DNA of 64,000 nt from Pseudomonas morbosilactucae (GTDB lineage Bacteria; Pseudomonadota; Gammaproteobacteria; Pseudomonadales; Pseudomonadaceae): the NCBI RefSeq assembly GCF_023241715.1, contig NZ_JALQCW010000035.1, positions 37,479 through 101,478 on the forward strand. The letters run 5' to 3'. Below are positions 29,556 through 38,640 of the stretch, one piece after another (position 1 is the first letter of the stretch; each line of letters opens with the position of its first letter). The notes under the pieces are model-generated. The model ran no database searches, was not told the DNA's origin, and saw only the letters and a program-made list of their open reading frames with translations. The translations under genes were made by a program, and so were the position numbers.

Positions 29556-32500
29556 GCAGATTTAGCCTTCGAGAGCAAGGACGCGAGGTCCAAGTTGATG
29601 CTTGTCACTGCCCAATCAGGCTCTTGCGTGAATGGGTTGCGAATATAGTGAGGACCTTCGTGGCTTTCACCGTCGATGATTACGATGGCCAAAATAAATT
29701 TATCGGCTTGGTTGAGCCCGTAGAGAATTTCATTGCGCGTGACCGTGATTGTCGACTGACCTTTGGATCGCCCTTTGACCTCGATATGCCTTGCCTGGGG
29801 AAGCTTGCCGTCTAGGGAGGGAACAATCGAAGTCATGTCCCAACCGCACTTTTCAGCGGACACATCGACTACCTGATGCCCCATGGCCTCCTCGGATTTA
29901 CGGACGGCCTCCATGGCAACCCGCTCGACGCGAGCACGGGCTGTGGCATCAGCGGTCCAGGTCTGGCCCTCTGCATCCCCGCGACGCTGCGCGAGTAGAC
30001 CAGCAGGGATCACCAGCGCCCCGCCGACCACCACCGGCGTCGCTGAGACTACATGGCGGGAGGCGCGAAGTTCTTTGGTTCTCGACTCCAGGCGGGCGGT
30101 TAACTCGTCGACGGTTCGGCGGACGTTCTCGAGCGTCAAGCGCACGTCTTTACCCGCAGCCAAGTCGGTCTTAAACTTTTCATGGCGATCCGACCAGTAA
30201 TCGATCTCCTTAATCAAGCGCTCATGGACGGCGGTAAGATTCTTGTCAACGTGGGTTTCGCGACGCTCCCGGATTTCCTCAAAATGTTCCGGCACAAGCT
30301 TTTCGGAAGCATGCGAGAGTGCCCGTTCCTCAAAGTCTTTGGTGATCCAATCAGCGTCAAGCTCGGGGCCGGCAAGCGCGCGCTCCTCTGCGCTGATCGG
30401 ATTGAGATCCAGGTGGGGCGCCCAGCCCGCGTTTTGAACTACGCCGTACCTATCTACCGACACGAACTGCAAGCGGCGAGATACTACCAGCGCTCTTTCG
30501 TCACCCTCGCGAACTGAGTGATCAATGAGAAATAGTAATTTCAGTTCAAGGCTTTCGTCGTTGGGATCTACAAACGTGGCACCTTGCTTAAGCTTGCCCC
30601 GATGCTGCTCGAGCATCAGATCGACCACAGAATGCATAAGCGGATGCGCAGGATGGACCAGACTGGCCATCGCCTCGTTAGGTCGATCAAGAAGGCGAAC
30701 AAACTTTTTCTCGAAGCAGACGCGCTCGTATTTAATCAAGACCGGATCCATGTTCCGTCGATCACGGCCGCTGATCTGGCGATCACGCTCGCGAATTACG
30801 CTTGGCACGAACGTAATCTCATATCGCCCTGAGCCGCGCGGGCGAAGGTCTCCACCCAGACGCTCGAATGCCTGCGAAAAGAAGGACCTGATGAAATACG
30901 GCTGAAGCTTTCTCGCTTCTGCTTTCTCCATCTCTTCTTTCAACGCGAAAAGTCGACGTTCATCCATGATTTCCTCAGCTAGCGCGTTGCGACCGATGAT
31001 ATCGCGGAGGTGGCTTGTGTCGAGCGCCCCCTCTACTCTTTGGCGAAGCCGCGCGCGCACGGCTGGATCGTCACCATAGCGAATGGCGTCGATTAGGAGC
31101 TCACGAAGGCTGACCCCATCGAACACCTCGCCCAACACATCGAATACTCGACCTCCGAGGGCCTTGCGCTCAATCTCGATCTTATCGAATAGCTTCTGGA
31201 AGACGTCGCCCTCGCGGGTCTCGTTGGCAACTAAATTCCAAAGGTGACAAACCTCTGTCTGCCCAATACGGTGAATGCGGCCGAAGCGCTGCTCCAAACG
31301 GTTCGGATTCCATGGCAAGTCGTAGTTCACCATTAGATTGGCGTTTTGCAAGTTGACACCTTCGCCTGCTGCGTCAGTGGCAAGCAAAACACGAGTATCC
31401 TTGTCGTTACGGAACAACTCTTGGACTTTCCGGCGATCCTCGCGCTTGACTCCACCATGGATCATAGTCACTGCCTCGGCGCTTCCTAGAAGCCCGCGGA
31501 TTTGGACTGCGAGGTAGTTGAGTGTGTCGCGGTGTTCAGTAAAGATGATGAGCTTGCGCTGCAGGCCGTCATGGCCAAGCATCTCAGGGGTATGCTGCAA
31601 AAGCTCCCGCAAACTTTCCCACTTCCGATCTTGGCCAGAGTGAACCAGCGCGCGAGCCTGCTCTTCTAGATGGCCAAGCGTAAGGATCTCCAATTCGAGC
31701 TCAGCAATTGTCTGGGCGGCAGTGGCTTGGTCGACTACCTCCTCTTCGAACTGCTCATAGTCATCGGGGCTCATGTCCTCAGCGCTGTCCCAGATATCCT
31801 CACCGACACCTACGGTTAGAACGGTTTCGGCCAGCAGCTTGCCGCCGCGCTGCTTGACTCTTTCGTCTTCAACACGGCGCTTCAATTTCTCGCGTCGGCG
31901 CTTCAAGGACTGATAGATGGCCTCTGGGCTCGAAGCTAGGCGGCGCTGCAATGCTGTTAGAGCGAATCCCACCGTGCCTTTTCGACCGCCACCTAGCTTC
32001 TCGGCACGATTCATTTCCTCTTTGACGTATGCCGTGACACTGGCGTAGAGCGTAGACTCCGCTGGCGAAAGCTGATAGTTGACCGTATAGGCTCTTCGCT
32101 CAGGAAATAGCGGCGTGCCGTCGAACTTAAGCAAGTCTTCTTTGACCATGCGACGCATCATGTCATTCACGTCGACCTTATGCGCTCCATCGCGGAATTT
32201 TCCGTAGAACCTGTCAGAGTCCAACAGTGACATGAAAAGCTGAAAGTCCTCCTCTTTGCCGTTATGCGGCGTAGCGGTCATCAGCAGAAAATGGCGTGTA
32301 ATTCCGCCCAAGAGCTTGCCAAGTTTGAAGCGCTTGGTCTCGTTGACCTTCGCGCCAAACCACGTGGCGGAAAGCTTGTGGGCCTCGTCGACGACAATCA
32401 AGTCCCATCGACTGTTTTCAAGCTTCTCTTGGAGGTCTTCAGCACGGGAGAGCTGGTCAAGCCTAGCCACCATGAGCGGATTATCCTCGAAGGCATTACC

Positions 32501-33073
32501 ACCACGGCTTTGTTGCTCGAGATCGCGCGAGAACAAGGCGAACTCCAAGCCGAATTTCTCATAGAGCTCATCTTGCCACTGCTCGACAAGGCTACCAGGA
32601 GACACAATCAAAATACGGGCGGCATCCGCACGCATCAGCAGCTCTCGGATCAGAAGCCCGGCCATGATAGTTTTCCCGGCACCAGGATCATCTGCCAACA
32701 CGTATCGTAGTGGTTGCCTTGGCAGCATCGACTCATAGACAGCAGTGATCTGGTGGGGAAGAGGGTCAACGTTTGAAGTGTGGATGGCCATCATCGGGTC
32801 GAACAGATGAGCCAAATTGATCCGGTACGCCTCTGCGGCCAACTTAAAATCGGCACCATCCGCATCGAACCCCCAAGGGCGCCCCGCAGTCGCAAGACAA
32901 AGCGCAGGCTCGTCCCTGCGAAACACCACTCGCTCGCCGAGACGGCCGTCATCAGATTTATAGATGACAGTCATGGCGTTGTCGCCCAGCGGATCGGCGC
33001 TCACGACGCGTACGACCTTGCCCTCTTCGATTCCAGAGATCAGCGCGCCTTTAGCTATGGCTTCGAGCTTCAT
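29552..33073 (-). CDS. SNF2-family helicase with C-terminal DUF3883 domain
   Basis: An 1173-residue protein. Walker A DDPGAGKT (128-135), DEAH box (229-232), LLMTATPHNGKEEDF, and the C-terminal helicase lobe with HGGVKREDRRK, TDAAGEGVNLQ and QRFGRIHRIGQ define an SF2/SNF2 translocase. The C-terminus (GWDMTSIVPSL... HIEVKGRSKGQSTITVTRNE) is a DUF3883 domain with a PD-(D/E)xK-like E-V-K core, so a nuclease activity is possible. The start MKLEAIAKGALISG has AAGGAA upstream; the 26 codons before it lack a ribosome site. It is the first gene of the three-gene operon. It resembles the DrmD helicase of DISARM in general plan. Confidence 0.9.
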   Translation of the reverse strand: MKLEAIAKGALISGIEEGKVVRVVSADPLGDNAMTVIYKSDDGRLGERVVFRRDEPALCLATAGRPWGFDADGADFKLAAEAYRINLAHLFDPMMAIHTSNVDPLPHQITAVYESMLPRQPLRYVLADDPGAGKTIMAGLLIRELLMRADAARILIVSPGSLVEQWQDELYEKFGLEFALFSRDLEQQSRGGNAFEDNPLMVARLDQLSRAEDLQEKLENSRWDLIVVDEAHKLSATWFGAKVNETKRFKLGKLLGGITRHFLLMTATPHNGKEEDFQLFMSLLDSDRFYGKFRDGAHKVDVNDMMRRMVKEDLLKFDGTPLFPERRAYTVNYQLSPAESTLYASVTAYVKEEMNRAEKLGGGRKGTVGFALTALQRRLASSPEAIYQSLKRRREKLKRRVEDERVKQRGGKLLAETVLTVGVGEDIWDSAEDMSPDDYEQFEEEVVDQATAAQTIAELELEILTLGHLEEQARALVHSGQDRKWESLRELLQHTPEMLGHDGLQRKLIIFTEHRDTLNYLAVQIRGLLGSAEAVTMIHGGVKREDRRKVQELFRNDKDTRVLLATDAAGEGVNLQNANLMVNYDLPWNPNRLEQRFGRIHRIGQTEVCHLWNLVANETREGDVFQKLFDKIEIERKALGGRVFDVLGEVFDGVSLRELLIDAIRYGDDPAVRARLRQRVEGALDTSHLRDIIGRNALAEEIMDERRLFALKEEMEKAEARKLQPYFIRSFFSQAFERLGGDLRPRGSGRYEITFVPSVIRERDRQISGRDRRNMDPVLIKYERVCFEKKFVRLLDRPNEAMASLVHPAHPLMHSVVDLMLEQHRGKLKQGATFVDPNDESLELKLLFLIDHSVREGDERALVVSRRLQFVSVDRYGVVQNAGWAPHLDLNPISAEERALAGPELDADWITKDFEERALSHASEKLVPEHFEEIRERRETHVDKNLTAVHERLIKEIDYWSDRHEKFKTDLAAGKDVRLTLENVRRTVDELTARLESRTKELRASRHVVSATPVVVGGALVIPAGLLAQRRGDAEGQTWTADATARARVERVAMEAVRKSEEAMGHQVVDVSAEKCGWDMTSIVPSLDGKLPQARHIEVKGRSKGQSTITVTRNEILYGLNQADKFILAIVIIDGESHEGPHYIRNPFTQEPDWAVTSINLDLASLLSKAKSA

Positions 33074-33159
33074 AAGAATCGTTCCTTTTTTGTTCGATCG
33101 AACGCCTGGCGCGCCGATGGCCATGGAAGAAGCCGATGGCTTCGCTGTCATTGGTTTTA

Positions 33160-33690
33160 CTAGCAGTCATACAGAGGCGTCACGTTTGGCTTATGCCACA
33201 GGCGGGGCGCTCTAACACCGTGATGCATTAAAGCGCCTTTAAGCCAAGGGTAATAGTATGCGGAATCAAGACCAGGGTCGTAAGTTCTGACCGCCTTGCG
33301 CCCAAAAATGTAGCCCGGCAAAGCGGTCCGCGTTTCAATAATCAACGCATTGTCGCACATAGCGGAGTGGGTCACGGCCGGCTTGTCTCCCTGGAGTCGC
33401 GGGAGCGGTACCAGCACCAAATCTACCATACGCGCCCATTGATCATCTTTGCCTAAAAGCTCGCGTTCCTGGGTCTGAGTAGCCGCCGAGCGCACATTCG
33501 CGATGAATGAAAAGCGCCTGAGCTCTGCCGCTCATGGCCGTACACCCCGTACATGCCGGCTGAGGCGATATCGGCGAGCTGGAACGATTCCACGGCGTTT
33601 GAGTACCAAGGTCGAGGATCGGCAGCATGTTTTGAGAGATCGGCCGCGTCGAGCCGTCGACGTTCAGTTCTGACCTTCTCGGACGAAAGC
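33160..33690 (-). pseudogene. Frameshifted or decayed gene at the island end
   Basis: Two protein-like frames follow each other on the minus strand. One (about 33690-33500) reads AADLSKHAADPRPWYSNAVE, then SFQLADIASAGMYGVYGHER. The other (33495-33160) reads RSAATQTQERELLGKDDQWA and ends in RLWHKPNVTPLYDC. The second has no ATG near its beginning, only GTG. A single frameshift near 33500-33530 would join them to about 175 residues. The family is not recognised. It lies 86 bases upstream of the helicase start on the same strand. Confidence 0.4.
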
Positions 33691-33794
33691 CCAAAATTTT
33701 TCAGCTATACGCATGGATTCGGTATGCCAGACGGTATCCCGCCTATCATTTCAAACAAACCAAAACTAGATAAATCAGCAGATTAGAAATTTGA

Positions 33795-33816
33795 TTCAGA
33801 CCTCCCCGGCCCACCA
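33795..33816 (+). other. Degenerate right attachment site (attR)
   Basis: TTCAGACCTCCCCGGC-CCACCA resembles the last 23 bases of ssrA (TTCAAATCCCCCCGGCTCCACCA) with three substitutions and one gap. It lies where the gene content turns from island to chromosomal. The mismatch level is higher than usual for an attR, so this is only a suggestion. Confidence 0.4.
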
Positions 33817-33856
33817 ATCCAAGTTTCCCCATGTTCCTACATGACCGGAAACACCC

Positions 33857-33887
33857 CAAGAAAGCCCGCCCCGTGCGGGCTTTCTTG
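33857..33887. terminator. Terminator downstream of the EamA gene
   Basis: CAAGAAAGCCCGC and GCGGGCTTTCTTG are 13-bp perfect arms around a CCCGT loop. The hairpin lies 41 bases after the minus-strand EamA stop. Confidence 0.75.
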
Positions 33888-33928
33888 TTTCTGGCTTTCC
33901 AACCGATCAAAACCGCACGCCCCTCCCC

Positions 33929-34801
33929 CTACGCCCTACACCAAACCCTCGGCCCTTTCATCAACCCCACAACCAGCGCCGATAGAATCAATGCGATGGA
34001 CAGGCCTTCGTTGAGGTCAATCCGGTGCCCCAGCATCAGCACTGAACCGGCAATGCCGAAAACGGGAATCAGTAGGGACAGCGGGGCCACTCGGGATACG
34101 GGGTATTCGCGCAGGAGCAGGTTCCAGCCCCAGTAACAGAAGTGCGTCGCGGCGTAGACCTGGAACAACAGCGAGAACACGGCCACGCCTTCGAGGTGGC
34201 TGACGAGGGTGGTGAACGGCGCCGGCCCATGGGCGAGCCAGGTGAGTGCCAACAGGGGAATCGGTGGGAACAGGCTGGCCCACACCACGAAGGCGAACAT
34301 TTCTCGGACCTTGGACTGTTTGATGATGACGTTGCCGACGCTCCAGCTAAAGGCGCTGACCAGCAGCAACGCATAACCGATTGTCGTGCCCTGGCCGGGG
34401 CTGCTGAGGATGATGCTGAACAACCCCAGCACGGCCAGTACCACGCCGAGTATCTGCCCAAGGCTCAGGTGTTCGCGGAACAGCAGTACGCCCCAGCCCA
34501 GGGTGAAGAAGGCGCTGAACTGGATCAACAGGGCCGCGGTGCCCGGAGGGACGCCCAACTCGATGCCGACGTTGATCAGCGCCCACATGGCCACTCCGAA
34601 AATCAATCCGTAGGCCACCAGCCAGCCCATCGCGATGGGCGGACGTTTGACAAAAAAGACCCAGGGCAATGCCGCCAGGGTAAAGCGCAGCGCCGTGAGC
34701 AGCAGCGGATCGATCGCCGCCAGCCCCAGTTTGGTAATGGGAAAATTCAGGCCCCAGACGGCCGTCACCAAGACGGCCAGGGCCAGGTGTTTCTTTTGCA
34801 T
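33929..34801 (-). CDS. EamA/DMT-family transporter
   Basis: A 290-residue inner-membrane protein with about ten hydrophobic helices in two EamA repeats (e.g. LAVLVTAVWGLNFPITKLGL and ALLLVSAFSWSVGNVIIKQS). Members export amino acids or other small metabolites. The start MQKKHLALAVLVTAVWG was chosen because it leads directly into the first helix; the open frame extends 25 codons further without hydrophobic continuity. It is divergent from an AraC-type regulator that probably controls it. Confidence 0.92.
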   Translation of the reverse strand: MQKKHLALAVLVTAVWGLNFPITKLGLAAIDPLLLTALRFTLAALPWVFFVKRPPIAMGWLVAYGLIFGVAMWALINVGIELGVPPGTAALLIQFSAFFTLGWGVLLFREHLSLGQILGVVLAVLGLFSIILSSPGQGTTIGYALLLVSAFSWSVGNVIIKQSKVREMFAFVVWASLFPPIPLLALTWLAHGPAPFTTLVSHLEGVAVFSLLFQVYAATHFCYWGWNLLLREYPVSRVAPLSLLIPVFGIAGSVLMLGHRIDLNEGLSIALILSALVVGLMKGPRVWCRA

Positions 34802-34919
34802 AGCGCGGATTCCACAAGACAGGGGGCGGCGCCTGTATGCGCCAGCCAGGGCCCCACTATGCGCAATCGCCAGCATGGCTCGCTTGCACTATCAGGTCAT
34901 AGATCAGTAAATTCGGGCC

Positions 34920-35702
34920 ATGCGCAAAACCGAGCTAGACACCGACGAGAATATTCCCCGCGACGCGGTGGTCACGGCCCATGACTATGGCGACGGGCTG
35001 CTGTTTGAACGACATACCCATGAACGAGGGCAATTTGCCTATGCCGCCTGCGGGGTGATCACTGTGTTCACCTGCCAGGGCAATTGGGTCGTGCCCCCAC
35101 AACGGGCCATCTGGGTGCCGGCGCACGTGCCGCATGAGATGAGCATGAGCGGCCCGGTGACCATGCTGAACACCTACATCCGTACCCCCGCCGCCGACCA
35201 GCTTGGCCTGCCAGCGCACTGTCAGGTGTTCGATGTGTCAGCGCTGCTTAGGCAGTTGCTGATCCGCGCCATCGACGTTCCGGCCTGCTATGCGCAGGCG
35301 AGTCGGGATGGTCATTTGATGTGTTTGCTGCTGCACGAAATAGCCGCCATGGCGCCCCTGTCGCTGAATGCCCCGCTGCCGAGTGACCCCAGGCTGGCGC
35401 AGGCCTGCCGCGCCCTGCTGGAGCAACCGTCGCTGGAGGTCGGCATTGATGACATGACCCAGCAGGTGGGCATGAGCCGCCGCACCTTCACGCGGCTGTT
35501 TCGCCAACAAACCGGGATCAGTTTTGTCGAGTGGCGCCAGCAGGCCTGCCTGTTGGCGGCGGTGGTGCGTTTGGGGAACGGGGAGCCAATTACGCGGGTG
35601 GCGACTGACCTGGGGTACAGCAGCCCGAGTGCCTTCAGCAGTGTTTTCCGTCGAGTGCTCGGCGAGGTGCCGAGCCGGTACTTTCCAAAGGACCCGCTGT
35701 GA
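34920..35702 (+). CDS. AraC-family regulator with cupin domain
   Basis: A 260-residue regulator: an N-terminal cupin (RHTHERGQFAYAACGVITV, RAIWVPAHVPHEM) and a C-terminal AraC DNA-binding domain with two helix-turn-helix units (VGIDDMTQQVGMSRRTFTRLFRQQTGISFVEWRQQ and ITRVATDLGYSSPSAFSSVFRRVLGEVPSRYF). Such proteins often control a divergent EamA or MFS exporter gene, here the gene at 33929-34801, 118 bases away. The ligand is not known. Confidence 0.93.
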   Translation: MRKTELDTDENIPRDAVVTAHDYGDGLLFERHTHERGQFAYAACGVITVFTCQGNWVVPPQRAIWVPAHVPHEMSMSGPVTMLNTYIRTPAADQLGLPAHCQVFDVSALLRQLLIRAIDVPACYAQASRDGHLMCLLLHEIAAMAPLSLNAPLPSDPRLAQACRALLEQPSLEVGIDDMTQQVGMSRRTFTRLFRQQTGISFVEWRQQACLLAAVVRLGNGEPITRVATDLGYSSPSAFSSVFRRVLGEVPSRYFPKDPL

Positions 35703-35770
35703 AACCGGCCGATTGAAACCTGCCCCACTAGGGCTTTGCCCCTCGATACCCTGACCTGGCAGGCAACAAA

Positions 35771-35806
35771 AAACCCGCTGCCACCCTCTCGGGCGACAGC
35801 GGGTTT
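35771..35806. terminator. Bidirectional terminator between the AraC gene and gcd
   Basis: AAACCCGCTG and CAGCGGGTTT form the outer stem between convergent genes, with an A-run on the left and a short T-run on the right. Confidence 0.8.
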
Positions 35807-35820
35807 CTTGAGGTGCGGCC

Positions 35821-38244
35821 TTACTTGCTGTCTGGCAGCGCGTAAGCGATCACGTAGTCGCCGCGATCCGGCGACTGGCGAGCGCCGCCTGCGGTGATGA
35901 CCACGTACTGCTTGCCGGTTTTCGGCGACACATAGGTCATCGGGCCACCCTGGCTGCCCACAGGCAGACGGGCTTTCCAGGCTTCTTCACCGTTGGCCGA
36001 GTTGTAGGCGCGCAGGTAGTAGTCCTGGGTACCGGCAATGAACACCAGGCCGCCCTGGGTGGACAGCGTACCGCCCAGGGTCGGCATGCCGATCGGCAGT
36101 GGCATTTTCATCTTGATGCCCAGCGGACCGGTGTCCTCGACGGTGCCCACCGGCACTTGCCAAGCGACTTTCTGGGTCTTCATGTCGATCGCGGTCAGGG
36201 TGCCGAATGGCGGTGCCTGGCACGGAATACCGGCCACCGATAGGAAGCGGTTCTTGTTCACCGCATACGGCGTGCCCTTGAGCGGTACCGCACCCATGCC
36301 GGTGTTCAGCGCTTCACCGCCGGACGACGCCTTGGCGTCTTTCTGTGCCGGGATCATCTGGATCCACAGGCCCAGGCGCATGTCGTTGACGAAGATGAAA
36401 CCGTGCACCGGATCCGTCGAAATGCTGCCCCAGTTCATGCCACCCAGGGACCCCGGGAAGCTCAGCGACACATCGGTACCCGGCGCGGTGTACAGGCCGT
36501 CGTAACGCATTTTCTTGAACGAGATGCGGCACAGCATCTGGTCGAACGGCGTGGCGCCCCACATGTCCGATTCGGTCAGGTGCTGCGCGCCGATCTGTGG
36601 CATGCCCACGGACAGCGGCTGGGTCGGCGAGTAAGGCTCGTTGGGGATGTTCGACGCCTTGACCGGTACATCTTCAACCTTGGTCAGGGGCTTGCCGGTG
36701 GCACGATCCAGCACGTAGATCTGACCGGCCTTGGTGCCAATCACGACCGCCGGGACCTTGCTGCCGTCAGGCTTGGCGAAGTCGATCAGGCTCGGCTGCA
36801 TCGGCAAGTCGAAGTCCCACAGATCGTTGTGCACGGTCTGGTAGACCCACTTTTCTTCACCGGTGGTGGCGTTCAGCGCCAGGATGGAAGCGCCGTACTT
36901 GTGGTCCAGCGCCGTACGTTCCACACCGTAGATATCGGTGGACGAACTGCCCATCGGCAAGAACAGGGTGTTCATCGCCGGGTCATAAGACATCGGCGCC
37001 CAGCTGTTGGGCGTACTGCGCACGTAGGTGCTGCCGTCGGCCGGGGCCTTTTTGTCTTGCGGGTTACCCGGGTCGAAGGCCCAGCGCATAGCACCGGTGA
37101 CCACGTCGAAACCACGGATCACACCGCCCGGCATGTCAGCCTGGACGTTGTCGGCCACGCGGCCGCCCACCACTACTGTGGTCCCGGCCATCAGCGGCGC
37201 GGAGGACAGTTGGTAGTAGGAGTCAGGCACGTTGCCCAGGCCGGCTTTCAGGTCCACTTGGCCGTTGTTGCCAAAGCCCTGGCAGAACTCGCCAGTGTCG
37301 GCGTCCACAGCAATCAGCCGTGCATCAATGGTGTTGGTCAGCAGACGGCGCTGGCAGTTGGCACCGGCCGCGACAGCGACCGGCTGGGCCGGGGTGCTGC
37401 CATCGGTGGGCTGGGCCACGGCGGCAGTCGCGTCGAAATAAGCCAGGCCACGGCAACGCTGCCACACCTTGGATTGGGCGTTGATCTGGTTTTTCCACAG
37501 CTGTTTGCCGGTGTCGGCATCCAGGGCGATGAGGTTGTTGTGCGGGGTGCAGATAAACACCTTGTCGCCAACCTGCAACGGGGTCATCTGGTCTTCCGCA
37601 CCATTGCCGTCGCTAATGGCAACGTCACCGGTGTTGTAGGTCCAGGCCGGCACCAGTTGCGAAACGTTGCCACGGTTGATCTGGTCCAGCGCGGCAAAGC
37701 GGCTACCGCCTTCGTCATTGCCGTAGTGGGCCCAGTTTTTCTGCGCCTTGGCCGGGTCGACCTGGGTCAGGCCCGGGCCATCACCGCTCGGCGACACCGA
37801 GTAATGAGGCACAAACATGCCGGCAAAACCGCCAACGATCGCGATCGCCAGCACGCCACCCAGGGCGTAGCCACCACGACCGCCGGCCAGGCCATTGGCC
37901 TTGCGCAGGGTCGGGTAGACCAGCGCCACCAACAGGCTCAGTACGCCCAGAGCGAACAGACGGGAGACCAGCGGCCAGAACTTCAGCCCGACATCGGCCA
38001 GCGCCCAGATCAGCGTCAGCACCATAACCGCAGCGAACAGCCAGGCCCCTTTAAGGCGCTGCTTGAAAAGCAACACGGCCGAGACGATCAGGCCGAGACC
38101 GGCGAGCAGGAAGTACCAGCTGCCGCCGAGCGTGGCCAGATAGCCGCCACCGGCGGCGAAAAGCAATCCAAATACCAGCACTCCGAAAGCGACGACCCAG
38201 AGGGGCCAGCGGCTGACGGATGCCGAAGGTTGAGTGTTAGTCAT
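35821..38244 (-). CDS. gcd: Membrane-bound PQQ-dependent glucose dehydrogenase
   Basis: An 807-residue quinoprotein. Five hydrophobic helices in the first 140 residues anchor it to the inner membrane. The periplasmic eight-bladed propeller follows, with the family pattern NWAHYGNDEGGSRFAALDQIN, TPLQVGDKVFICTPHNNLIALDADTGK and the C-terminal VFIAGTQDYYLRAYNSANGEE. It oxidises glucose to gluconolactone in the periplasm and passes electrons to ubiquinone; pseudomonads feed gluconate and 2-ketogluconate from it, and the acid released can dissolve phosphate. It stands alone, and its length and N-terminus fit the family. Confidence 0.96.
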   Translation of the reverse strand: MTNTQPSASVSRWPLWVVAFGVLVFGLLFAAGGGYLATLGGSWYFLLAGLGLIVSAVLLFKQRLKGAWLFAAVMVLTLIWALADVGLKFWPLVSRLFALGVLSLLVALVYPTLRKANGLAGGRGGYALGGVLAIAIVGGFAGMFVPHYSVSPSGDGPGLTQVDPAKAQKNWAHYGNDEGGSRFAALDQINRGNVSQLVPAWTYNTGDVAISDGNGAEDQMTPLQVGDKVFICTPHNNLIALDADTGKQLWKNQINAQSKVWQRCRGLAYFDATAAVAQPTDGSTPAQPVAVAAGANCQRRLLTNTIDARLIAVDADTGEFCQGFGNNGQVDLKAGLGNVPDSYYQLSSAPLMAGTTVVVGGRVADNVQADMPGGVIRGFDVVTGAMRWAFDPGNPQDKKAPADGSTYVRSTPNSWAPMSYDPAMNTLFLPMGSSSTDIYGVERTALDHKYGASILALNATTGEEKWVYQTVHNDLWDFDLPMQPSLIDFAKPDGSKVPAVVIGTKAGQIYVLDRATGKPLTKVEDVPVKASNIPNEPYSPTQPLSVGMPQIGAQHLTESDMWGATPFDQMLCRISFKKMRYDGLYTAPGTDVSLSFPGSLGGMNWGSISTDPVHGFIFVNDMRLGLWIQMIPAQKDAKASSGGEALNTGMGAVPLKGTPYAVNKNRFLSVAGIPCQAPPFGTLTAIDMKTQKVAWQVPVGTVEDTGPLGIKMKMPLPIGMPTLGGTLSTQGGLVFIAGTQDYYLRAYNSANGEEAWKARLPVGSQGGPMTYVSPKTGKQYVVITAGGARQSPDRGDYVIAYALPDSK

Positions 38245-38640
38245 GTTGCATGATCCTGCTGACGCATGAACGTTAGTGGGAAAGTTAAGAGTAGTGGAGG
38301 CTGCGACCTTGGGTGGTGTTTCCAGGACAGGGTTTCAGTGAACCCAGCCACGGCCAGCGCATCAGCGCGGACAACAGTCACCCAGGCGCCGAGTTCGACG
38401 GGAGCCTGAAATCAATTAACTACTTAGTTAGTTAGCTTGGCAAGGGTATCAAAAAAAAGCCGGCCTGCGACAAATTGTCATTCGTGGAATGGAAGAAACA
38501 CTGCTGCGAAAGCCGTAACAATTCGCCGCAAACAGCCGCGCCTCAAGGGCTGGCATTGGCCTTGCCGACCAGGCAAAAAACCTTGCGGCGCAAGGCTCGG
38601 CCCAGCAGGATAGCCAGGCAATGGACTCCAGGATGAAGAC
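38245..38640. promoter_or_regulatory. gcd upstream region with TAACTA-CT-TAGTTA palindrome
   Basis: About 400 bases between divergent genes. A perfect 6-bp inverted repeat TAACTA-CT-TAGTTA lies at 38417-38430, followed by a further TTAGC, so TTAGTTAG is repeated. It stands out in GC-rich surroundings and may be an operator, for example of a TetR-type protein. No gene is seen in the interval. Confidence 0.4.

Noticed and set aside
33553..33786. Plus-strand frame of 77 codons near the island end
   Set aside because: It is antisense to the better-looking minus-strand fragments and has no ribosome site.
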